A DNA stretch of 64,000 nt, from positions 51,574,258-51,638,257 of the forward strand of contig OX411552.1 of the NCBI GenBank assembly GCA_948146395.1, read 5' to 3'. Position numbers and translations under genes: made by a program. The notes beneath the pieces are model-generated. The model searched no databases. It was not told the DNA's origin and was given only the letters and a program-made list of their open reading frames with translations. Source of the DNA: Fragum whitleyi. Its lineage: Eukaryota > Mollusca > Bivalvia > Cardiida > Cardiidae. Each line of letters opens with the position of its first letter. Position 1 is the first letter of the stretch. Shown piece after piece: positions 55,856-64,000 of the stretch.

Positions 55856-55958
55856 AAAAAAAAGAGTTCCTGCAGCTGTTATGCCCTTGCATACGATGGA
55901 ATTCAATCAGCAACAAAAACTTCTGCAAGCGAAATTCCACCCAGACCCGACTTCATGA
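55856..55958 (+). CDS. Terminal coding exon of an unrecognised gene
   Basis: A 40-base pyrimidine-rich tract ending CTCTTTAG precedes an open frame to TGA at 55956-55958. Read in the open frame, the exon gives KKRVPAAVMPLHTMEFNQQQ, then KLLQAKFHPDPTS and stop; the first base completes a codon from the previous exon. The composition (Gln-rich helix, then His-Pro-Asp-Pro) looks like a real C-terminus, but I do not recognise the family. No upstream exon was established. A spliced-looking frame at 55172-55337 (acceptor TTTTTCCAACAG, one hydrophobic segment, own stop) is a weak candidate for the same locus. Confidence 0.45.
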
Positions 55959-56385
55959 TTGAAATCATAAAGTCGATCTTTGAGATGATAGCCATTATTT
56001 AAGTGAAGATAAGGGAAGAATTTAATAGTGAAGATTTCCATTTTTGACACTCAATACCGATTTTTTTCTGGCATTTTTTTTTTGTGCATATGTACCCGAC
56101 CATTTTATTATATTTGCGTGCACAGTCATTATTCTACGTGATTCATGCAAAATATTTGGTGAATGGGCATGCTGCTTGATTGTATTAAAACAAACATGAA
56201 AAGGAAGCAATGTAATATGGGCGACCAAATATGATATTTGTTTTCTGAATTTCTGGAAATCCCTTTTCGTGTGAAATATGCAGCAAAAGTATGGTCCTTA
56301 AAGCAGTATGTAATTATTGTTGTAGTTCTAATTCTAAAATTTTGTAATAACATCTTCAATAAAATTGCAGCTACAAGGTTGCAGG
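55959..56385 (+). other. Probable 3' untranslated region with AATAAA
   Basis: This follows the stop codon of the exon ending at 55958. It is AT-rich with no element ends. An AATAAA hexamer lies at about 56357. The extent is inferred from the signal only. Confidence 0.35.
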
Positions 56386-56748
56386 ATCAAACCCATGATT
56401 ATTCTTCTGCTTCATCAAAATGTTTTCAAAGTGATTAGTCTGTTTATCTGCCCATTTTTTCAATAATCTAAATCTGTTTTAGTTCTGTCTGAGTCCGATC
56501 TACGAGCTTTTGTGGATCAAACTCGGTTAAATACAGCTCTTTTAGCCCCCAAAACGGTGAAATAGTGTCATTGTCACTCTTGAGACATTTCCTCAACTAC
56601 TGATCCATTATTACAGCTATTGACCTCATTAGTGCTGTGTGCAGAAAGCTTTTATCTGACGTATAAACATCATTAGTATCCTGAGAATTGGTTTCACTTG
56701 AGAGAATAGAATACATATTTTCCTATAGTACCACAGGCACAACACAAC
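56386..56748. other. Single-copy-looking DNA, nothing recognised
   Basis: AT-rich sequence between the putative polyadenylation site and the hAT-like element. It ends with the direct repeat ACACAAC (56742-56748) that flanks that element. Confidence 0.4.
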
Positions 56749-57144
56749 CAGTGTTGTGCCTAGGCCGCGCTATCGCGGGATTCCCAATGTCCCCTAAAAT
56801 CTAAGGCATTGCGGGATTTCGGGCGCGCTCAGATTTCCGCGATCTTTTATTTTCCGTAATAGACTTACGAAAAAAGTCCTGATCGATCGGCGTTCATATT
56901 TGTTATGATAGTATATTTAACGCATTGTCTATTGTTACGCGTACACGGTGCATCCATAAAGACTTGACTGTGGACCGAAATTTACAATTGAATTTTGCAG
57001 ATTTTGATGTAAAATATTGTGAACCGGTCGCGTAATTAGCGCACTTTCAAAATCTTGACTGTGACCCCAAAAATTACCATTCGATTCAGCCGATTTTGAT
57101 ATAGAATAACGAGAACCAGTCTTGAAATTGTTACTAAATTTAAA

Positions 57145-57332
57145 ATGGCGAAACGACAGATGCACTTGACTGACTTCATGTCAGGAAAAAGTGAAAACTA
57201 GCAGACGACGCTCAATCGACGGATACGGCTCTCAAAACTCCCGATCCAGCGCCGTCTACGTCTGCCGATGCAGACAGCGACATGACCCAGTCATCTTCTT
57301 CCACAAAAAAGGGAAGGAATGAAATTGCCTAA
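57145..57332 (+). pseudogene. Frameshifted N-terminus of a transposon protein with a PIP-box-like motif
   Basis: AAAATGG starts MAKRQMHLTDFMSGKSEN, which stops at 57199. A two-base phase change at 57199-57200 then opens ADDAQSTDTALKTPDPAPST, SADADSDMTQSSSSTKKGRN and EIA, ending at 57332. The basic start, Q-x-x-L-x-D-F-M (PIP-box-like) and Ser/Pro/Asp-rich linker resemble the N-termini of hAT-like or ZMYM-type transposon proteins. No zinc finger or catalytic domain follows. The frameshift and truncation make it non-functional. Confidence 0.5.
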
Positions 57333-57464
57333 AGATTTTGACTAGAAACCAGTATTGAAGCTATGGAAATCCAGCAAGGACAAAATTTATACTCCAATTA
57401 GAAGTTAAAAATAGTTGTTTTAGTTTGTCCCCCAAAATTCCCCAATGTCCCCTTGAAATTTAGG

Positions 57465-59244
57465 AATGACAGACGTTTCACTATTTAGACGTTTCCTACC
57501 CAGACGTTTCCTACCAAGACGTTTCACTACTTTTTAGTAGTAAAATGTCTGGTATATTTTAGAGTTTTATATACATAAAAATGTTAATATTTTTATATTT
57601 ATTTTGTACTTCTGGTTTGTTTTATGAGCAATCAAGATTTAGTGTCCACAAATTAAGGAATAGAAATCTTATTTGCAAACTTGTGTTAACTTAGGATTAC
57701 ACAGCGCTCTAGATAAGCTCCATTTTTCCGTATTTTACGAATGTAAAATTACTGATTACGCATCTTTTTTGGCAAATCTCCGTAAAAGATACGGACTGTT
57801 TTAGACGTGTACAGATATTTTCGGGTACGAACGTGTAAATCAAAGAGAAGTTACTCTTGCATAATTTAAGATCATCATTTGACTGTTCCCGATATTGACG
57901 AGCATCTACTTTATGCGTTCGGACTCGAAAGAGCTCTCCAAAGTCCAGATCAGTTATCAAATCGATCATAACGATATCATAAACTTACTCTATAATTGCG
58001 AAAAGTTTTCATAAATATCCTCAGTTCAGGCGGTAAACAGAAAGTTCGCTGCAAGCAGTCTTGTCCCCACGGTTTAAATGTCTGCTTGCACAAGATATAT
58101 CAATTATCTTAGTAAAAGAAATTATCTTGGTTCAGGAATCTGTGGTTCAGAATTGACTGTTCATCATAATTTATCAGTTTTGATGCTGTGTAGATAGTAA
58201 ATCGTTCTTCCGACAGAAGGTATAGTGAAAGTAGACTTTGCTTTCTGATGCTTACGCTGGTTCAAGTAGATACGCATATGATATTAAATGTTAGGATGAT
58301 AAATTTGATGCCAAATTATTGAAGTTTCAAAATTGAAAAAAATAAGAAAAATTGGCAGATATTTAAAATCCTAATTGAAGAAAATTCAAAACAAAAACAT
58401 CATATAACATTTTAGAAAAAAAAATATTTCCATTCTTATCTGTCTCAATTATTAAATTCACATAAAAAAAAAACGAAACAAAACAAACAAACAATTTTTT
58501 TATATAGCTCAATTATTTAATTATTTAAAGAAAAGAAAAATCTATATTGAAAGAAGGGGTTGCTGTTTTGTTGTTAAAGGAGTTCAGGTACAAAAACTTG
58601 TTCTGTAAGTTATAATAAAGCATGAAACAAAATTTACTTTTCTTCATTTGCTCTATACCGAAAGTTCTGTGTACTGATTTTCCATATCAGGTACTGATTG
58701 AAAATTATTTCAATCAGTACTGTACTGATGTCCTTTGAAATTATCTGGAGCACTGATTACAGGTATCCATGTATGTGTATCTATCATACAATTACCTGAA
58801 GTGTGAAACGGGATCAATCAATTCACATTAATCTTAAATTGTTCGATATTTGGGCATTGGGTTGAAAATTGAAAAAGAAATAAATGTGTGAGTGTGTATG
58901 CAACATTCATTCCATATTCTCTTTATATACCTGCTAATAATGAAACCAGCTACATGTATATGGTACACAGAATAATTCAGAACTTGTTTGAGAAGTAAAA
59001 TAAGAAATTAAACATAAGTTTATTAAAAGCAAATAAATAAATTATTCATTATCAAAATCACATTTTTTTCCTTCTATATAAAAACAAAAACATGGTTAAA
59101 TGGATAATTAATAATCTTTAACTAAAAAAGGTAGTGAAACGTCTATACCAATACAAAAAGGTAGTGAAACGTCTGGGTAGGAAACGTCTGAATAGTGAAA
59201 TGTCTCAGGTGTGAACAGTCTCAATAGTGAAACATCTGACACTC
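57465..59244. mobile_element. 1.78-kb MULE-like element with motif-array TIRs
   Basis: GAAATTTAGG is directly repeated at 57455-57464 and 59245-59254. The ends share TGACAGACGTTTCACTATT (left) and, inverted, TGTCAGATGTTTCACTATT. Both TIRs are built of repeated AGACGTTTCACTA / AGACGTTTCCTACC modules (57471-57534; inverted at about 59128-59236). A 10-bp duplication and long composite TIRs fit Mutator-like elements. The interior is AT-rich with no recognised transposase. An 86-codon minus-strand ORF at 57709-57969 is unassigned and could be captured sequence. Confidence 0.7.
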
Positions 59245-59444
59245 GAAATTTAGGTAGGGGGACACCTGTGTCCCCAAAAAATTCTGATCTAGGCACAACA
59301 CTGACACAACATAGGTTTTGTTTTGTAATAGAAACATATGCTTCAATATTTTCAATAACTAATTTCAATAACTATCTGCTACTGCCTGAACAACTGTACA
59401 ATAGCAAGCTTAGTTCGGTCTATCCTCATGCGCCCGGAGTTATC

Positions 59445-59588
59445 AGAATAACCGAGTTATCCCCCTTGTTATTCTGAATAACTCTTGCTATGGTAAATAC
59501 GCTTTCCAAGTTTCATGAAAAGCCTAAACTAAGAACAACAACGCCAGGGTAATGACAATAACTCGCTACGAAAAGCGCCGAGCTAAAC
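59445..59588 (+). mobile_element. Decayed E-class-like element
   Basis: GAGTTATCCCCCTTGTTATTC, CCAAGTTTCATGAAAAGCC, GACAATAACTCGC and GCGCCGAGCTAAA match the order of E copies (37451, 55342), with a diverged terminal tag. The head is not clear. Confidence 0.4.
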
Positions 59589-59816
59589 TGACAAAAACGA
59601 AAACTGACGACATCTTATTCTACGCTCATGTTTACCAAAAAATACCAACCCATTCCTCTTTGGATCGTTTTGGCCTATTATTATTTTGCCTTTTTCTTTG
59701 TTTAGAACGGCCCATTATCAGCGAATGTGGTAACTAGAAGTAAATATAAACGATGAGTCTCGGCAATGTTTGTCGATGTTGAAACCGGAAACACATGGAA
59801 AAAATAGGGTCTTACT

Positions 59817-60346
59817 ATTTACCCCGGGAACCCCGGGAAACCCCCCGGAACTTGGAATTACCCCGGGAAACATAATATTAGTATACACTTGGTATATATG
59901 AACTATAAAATGCACATATTTATGAAAATATCTGTTTTGTTTGAAAAAAAAAGGTTTCATTTTATACTCATGTTTTGCCACTTATGTACTAAGAACTCAA
60001 GACGTTTTCTCCTGTTTTTTCAACATTTTTTTAAGTCGGACCCCGGGTAATTCAATCAATATTGAAATCGTATTGAATTTTAACACCAGAAGAATTTCTT
60101 CGCCTGTAAAAATGAACTTTTGTTGTCAAAGTTATATAAGCAGTACAAACGTATTTTAGTCTCATTGAACAATACCCCGGGAATCATTTCATTGATGGAA
60201 ACATAAAAAATAAGGCATCGTTGCATCAATGAAATCACTATGATCTTACCCCGGGAAGGTTTTCGATGATGGTATCGCCAACTGTATTGGGCCTGGGATA
60301 ATTCTATCATCACTGAAACCGCTGGTAACTTACCCCGGGAAAGTTT
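59817..60346. repeat. Degenerate array of ACCCCGGGAA motifs
   Basis: ACCCCGGGAA or close variants occur at 59820, 59829, 59862, 60042, 60173, 60246 and 60334. The later ones are followed by TCATTTCATTGATGG / TTTTCGATGATGG / GTTTATCAATATG. Spacing in the last part is 72-132 bp. It looks like a decayed tandem repeat in AT-rich DNA. Confidence 0.5.
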
Positions 60347-61018
60347 ATCAATATGACCTAGATTAATCCTAAATCGATGACTAGGCGTAGCTAGGATTTT
60401 GGAATTTATACGCAGTCAGAAAGCGAATACCAAAGAATATATAGGGTAAAGGCGATATTTGGATATTTCTGACATCCGTGATGCAAACATTCTGAAACGT
60501 GTTACCATTCTCATCTAAGACAAAATGGTTTGTGAATGTTATTTCGATTAGTTTATGAGCAAATATTTGAGGACCTGTGCAGGATTTATACCGCTTCATA
60601 TAATTATTAAATCGCTATTTCATTGAAATTCTCAATTAAGCTGTATCCCGAATGCAAACTAATAATTCAAGAGGAACTGAACTTAAGGGCGACTGCTACA
60701 GATTTCACACTTCTGTCGATTATCTTGTATACTCTCGTGCTACCGACAAACGACAACTCTCATATGCAGTCAACTGATCAACCATACAGATATTTCTTGA
60801 AAAAGCCGTCAATATACTAGCAGCCATCTGATGTTGATGATTAAAATATGGCCCGGAAATCTGAGACAAACCGTATCTTCCCATTTCCTCCTTATTTGCT
60901 ATTTGTGGATAATTTATAAGGATGACTAGTAGAAATGTATACTCAACGTAGCTAAAAAAGGTCGCAGATATATCTTAAATGCACTTTGGTTTTTAATGTA
61001 TAATGATCTATTTAATTC

Positions 61019-61050
61019 TACGAGGGTTGTTCAAAAATTAAATGGATTTT
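61019..61050 (+). mobile_element. Solo mariner-like terminal motif
   Basis: TA + CGAGGGTTGTTCAAAAATTA resembles the ends at 16803 and 19586. No inverted partner was found downstream in the window. Confidence 0.3.
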
Positions 61051-62193
61051 GCCTCGCTAAATTTTATTTTTGAAGCAATCAAACTAAATTTGGTATCATT
61101 CGCTGTCGGAATTTAATCCACGTATGGTTATGTAAAATTGGTATAGTTATCGAACATAGCGCTCGCGCATCTGCCATATAAAATGCCATGGAAACGAGTA
61201 CCCGGCGCAGCAGATGAAATAATTCATATATTTGGTCTTTGTTCGTTAATTTTCTTTCATTTCTAACTGTTGAAAAATTTGAAAATTAATTGAGTTGCTG
61301 GAATAAGTATTACAAATGCCTTGTCTTAATTTGAAGTAATTTGACCGTAGAATTTTTTGATAAGGTTCGTTTAAATGTGGCGGGTCAAGTGTCTCGTATA
61401 AACGTAGTGTTTTGGTTCTCTCTTTTTTATAAAGGAGCAACATGTTTGAAACACATTTCTCCTTTTCCCCCATTATTTCACTCAATTATCGTAGTGAAAT
61501 GCAGTGAATCATTTAATGGGCAAATACATTTTTAAAAGATAAAAAGCAGGGCATCAATTATAGGAATTACTTCTTTTATTTAAATTTATCTAATAGTTCA
61601 GACATTACTTAAAATTTATATAAAGGCAACATTATGACACAGAGCGAGAATGCGTAATTTTGAGCATGTGAATTGTGGGATGCACGTCCAAAATAATGTA
61701 GCGACTATTTGAATGACAAGCTGTTATCACGATGTTGTCTGTGTTTTGCCAAATCAGAAACGCACTCTCTTTTTTTATTAATTTAATGAAAACTAAATTA
61801 AAATACATTTGGTTTTTGTCTTTATCTCTTGATAGATTGCGATTGAATTTCAAATCAATGTTTTTCTCATCTTAGATATAGGCAGTCATTCAAAAGTTCT
61901 GAAAAATAAAAATAAAACATCAAGAATGCGTTATTTTCTTCAATTCGACAATATTGTTTCTTGTTCTACATGACTATTGTTTGTATTATTATCCCTTTTT
62001 TATAAAATGTACATTGTTTTGATTTCTATTCAATTTTCCGGAAAATCGGTTTCCTCGTTTTAGGTTAAAGGGTTAGTATTACTGTATTTTTTCTATTTTT
62101 TTTTCATAAAAGTATAAAAAAATATTTCAGAATATTGATAACATCTTCAAACAAAAAGGGGGATAGAAATCCTTATAAAATTTACAATGATTT
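61051..62193. other. AT-rich DNA, no gene or element recognised
   Basis: Short ORFs only, none with a recognisable product. A run of CGs lies at 61150-61215 (AGCGCTCGCGCATCTGCC). No splice-supported frame was seen. Confidence 0.35.
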
Positions 62194-62318
62194 AGGGGGA
62201 ACGAGTTGACCGAGGAAAAATCGATTGGGGAACGAGTTGACTATTTCAGGGGAACGAGTTGACCAAAATCGCCACGAGTTGACAGAGGAACGAGTTGACT
62301 GAGGAACGAGTTGACTGG
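62194..62318. repeat. Short tandem array of GAACGAGTTGAC motifs
   Basis: Six copies of (GGG)GAACGAGTTGAC(TG) occur at irregular 15-30 bp steps between 62194 and 62318. One is reduced to CACGAGTTGAC. The style recalls the motif-array TIRs of the MULE-like element at 57465-59244, so this could be one end of another such element whose partner is outside the window. Confidence 0.65.
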
Positions 62319-64000
62319 CACCCAAATGTAATAGTCCCCTGTAACCTAAATGCCGTATGCATAGATTTGTACTATTCTTTCGTCTTTTTATATCGTTACC
62401 CGCATTACTCGTGAAAAAGCACTTCAAATCAACTTGTTTTCGCATAAAAAGTTGCTGAATATACTATTTGAATGGGAAGTCAAGCAAAAAGGGGCCATCT
62501 GACACTTTTTCGTATAATTTTTGGGCCTAAAACCCACTGTAAGATCGCCATTTTGCATCTTTTTGAACACAAGTTACGTGCTTATTTCTTTCTTTCTTTG
62601 CCTCTTTCGACTAGATCTGAAAGGAAATAACATTTTCAAAGACGTAAGACTGCAAATTGACGCAAATAATCTAATCAATCAATAGCAAGCGCATAGTTTT
62701 ATAAGTGCAGAATACATAATAGGGACTCTCTGGGAAGGGGGGGGGGTGCGCAAGGGTTTTTTGCTCAATTTATGTAAAAAAATTATGATGCATTTGGTTT
62801 TATAATACTAGCAAAGGTGATAAATATATTTGTGCGTTTAAAGCTGCTCTATAAAGGAAATTATTTTTATCAAAATGCGCCATTTTGGCGAAGAAAAAAT
62901 AGAAAATCGCACCCCATGAAACGATAGGGGCTAATTTAAGCCAAAACTCGTTATCAGTTGTTTTTAAAAGCGACATTTTGTAATTTTTTTGTAAATTGTG
63001 ACGCGAAAGAGACACTTCTCGTTGTACAATGCGGGTTAGATTATATTTTTGCGTTGTTTGGGCGCTTTTTTAAAGCAGTAAACCACTTTTTCCGATCGAA
63101 CCGGGCAAAGGGTTATCTGCTCGTATGCCTAGACCTAGTCGACCAATTACCTTAAAACGTTAAGCAGCAGTCTGTAACATATTTCTGTATGTGAATATGA
63201 TATAAAAACGATAGTTAGGAGATAAAAAAACGGTAATTAGTTTCAATTAAATGTCATATAGTAAGAAAAAGAACGATCCAATTTTTATAAAGATAAGAGT
63301 TATTTTACGCCCAGATTTCTTAGAAATGGATCTTAAAACTTGAATTTGGAACTATACTGTATCCCGTCAAGAGGACGGGATATATCCTGGTCGAAACCGC
63401 TACTTTGATTATATCTAAACGCAAATCGGCAGCTTTCTAGGGCGGAAAACAGCGCTTTGTTGATCGGATAGTGATAAGGGTTATCATTACATTTACAAAA
63501 ATCTATTTGACCAAATGCTATCAAACTTGCAGAAAAAAGTGTGGAATATTTATCCGCAAAAGAAAAAAATAATTGCAAGCAATTCTGACCATAAAAAAAA
63601 TAATTTGATGTATTTTTTTTCAGCAAACGCGTTTAAATAAGTTTAAGGATAAGGGTTATTTCCATATAAAATACAATTCATTACTAAAATTTTCAGGAAA
63701 ATCTTTCATGGAAAAAATAGTTACAGACTGTAAGACACTTTGATCAGAACATTGGGTCGATTAAGCTATCAAATGATAGCACAACGCATGGTTCCGCACG
63801 CATATGTGTATTATTTGGTCCTAACGGCGCCAAGGATAAGGGTCTATTTTCTCCTTATCTATTTCACCGAACCCATTAAATTTTTCTATGAAAGTCATCA
63901 ATATTTAGTTGCGTAAGTTGATATATGATTTACGATTAATTGTTTAAAAAATAGTCACGATCACTAAAAGGTGTCAAAAATGCTAATTTTCGGGTAAGGA
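62319..64000. other. AT-rich DNA, no gene recognised
   Basis: It contains a G-run at 62739-62749, a small hairpin TATCCCGTC/GACGGGATA at 63360-63382 and four GATAAGGGTTAT-like motifs near 63288, 63473, 63646 and 63833. The 97-codon minus-strand ORF at 63333-63626 has no recognisable domain and lacks splice or promoter support. Confidence 0.35.

Larger units (their letters stand above)
56749..59303 (+). mobile_element. hAT-like DNA transposon remnant, split by a MULE-like element
   Basis: The ends CAGTGTTGTGCCTAG (56749-56763) and CTAGGCACAACACTG (59289-59303) are exact inverted repeats of 15 bp, and ACACAAC directly repeats outside both (56742-56748, 59304-59310). A CAG-start TIR with a 7-8-bp duplication fits the hAT superfamily. 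The element's own sequence is only about 765 bp (56749-57464 plus 59255-59303); the rest is the nested insertion. It carries the broken N-terminal frame at 57145-57332. Confidence 0.7.

Noticed and set aside
57709..57969. 86-codon minus ORF in the MULE-like element as a real gene
   Set aside because: There is no domain similarity, no splice or promoter support, and it could be fortuitous or captured.
60360..60600. LINE 5' region (CTAGCTACGCCTAG on the minus strand)
   Set aside because: The similarity is to short common repeat text only; no coding frame or element end follows.

Overview
The window is AT-rich metazoan nuclear DNA, most probably from a bivalve or closely related mollusc. The evidence is spliced eukaryotic exons, the absence of any long ORF, a tRNA-type SINE with a mollusc-style 'GCGGCGTTAAAC' tail, and a very high density of short modular elements that carry ACGG-type microsatellites and satellite-like cores. 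That architecture is the one I know from molluscan 'pearl' elements and Helitron/Helentron-related non-autonomous elements (HINEs). Most of the open reading frames in the window fall inside repeat cores and are not genes.

Genes. Three minus-strand exons (16088-16183, 12876-12970, 11640-11741) join in frame into an N-terminal stretch that I recognise as the tRNA/RNA cytosine-5 methyltransferase NSUN2. Its first exon and everything after the third visible exon were not found. A plus-strand terminal coding exon with a long polypyrimidine tract ends at 55958 and has a plausible polyadenylation signal at about 56357; its protein family is not recognised. The only other coding remnants belong to transposons: a LINE C-terminus at 26737-26961 and a frameshifted N-terminus inside a hAT-like element at 57145-57332.

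Layout. 1-11.1 kb is nested repeats (families D, B1, B2, A, P), a SINE and a 914-bp TIR element. 11.1-16.8 kb holds the NSUN2 exons with F, D and SINE copies in the introns. 16.8-19.6 kb may be one element bounded by mariner-like ends. 19.6-22.5 kb holds B3, Q and B1 copies. 22.8-38.3 kb is one 'L' element inflated about tenfold by A, D, E, F, H, J, C, B2, LINE and R insertions. 38.3-45.1 kb holds a second H copy, a G copy, a 167-bp satellite array with a 992-bp higher-order repeat, and a B1 fragment. 45.1-53.8 kb alternates single-copy DNA with F, K and C elements. 54.2-59.3 kb holds a pogo/Tigger-like element, an E copy, the terminal exon, and a hAT-like element with a MULE-like element inserted in it. 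59.3-64 kb is mostly single-copy-looking DNA with small degenerate motif arrays.

Main observation. At least ten repeat classes (A-F, H, J, K, L; probably G, N and R) share one grammar. They open with AACAAGA(G), then a short family-specific hairpin, then a family-specific tag. A tandem-repeat core follows, usually ending in an (ACGG)n-like tract. They close with a second hairpin whose last arm is the reverse complement of the 5' tag, followed by AAAAA. Filled and empty sites inside the window confirm that these are precise insertions into A-rich DNA without an obvious target-site duplication. Several cores also carry clear transcription-factor motifs: RFX X-boxes in B2/H, and nuclear-receptor sites in D/Q.
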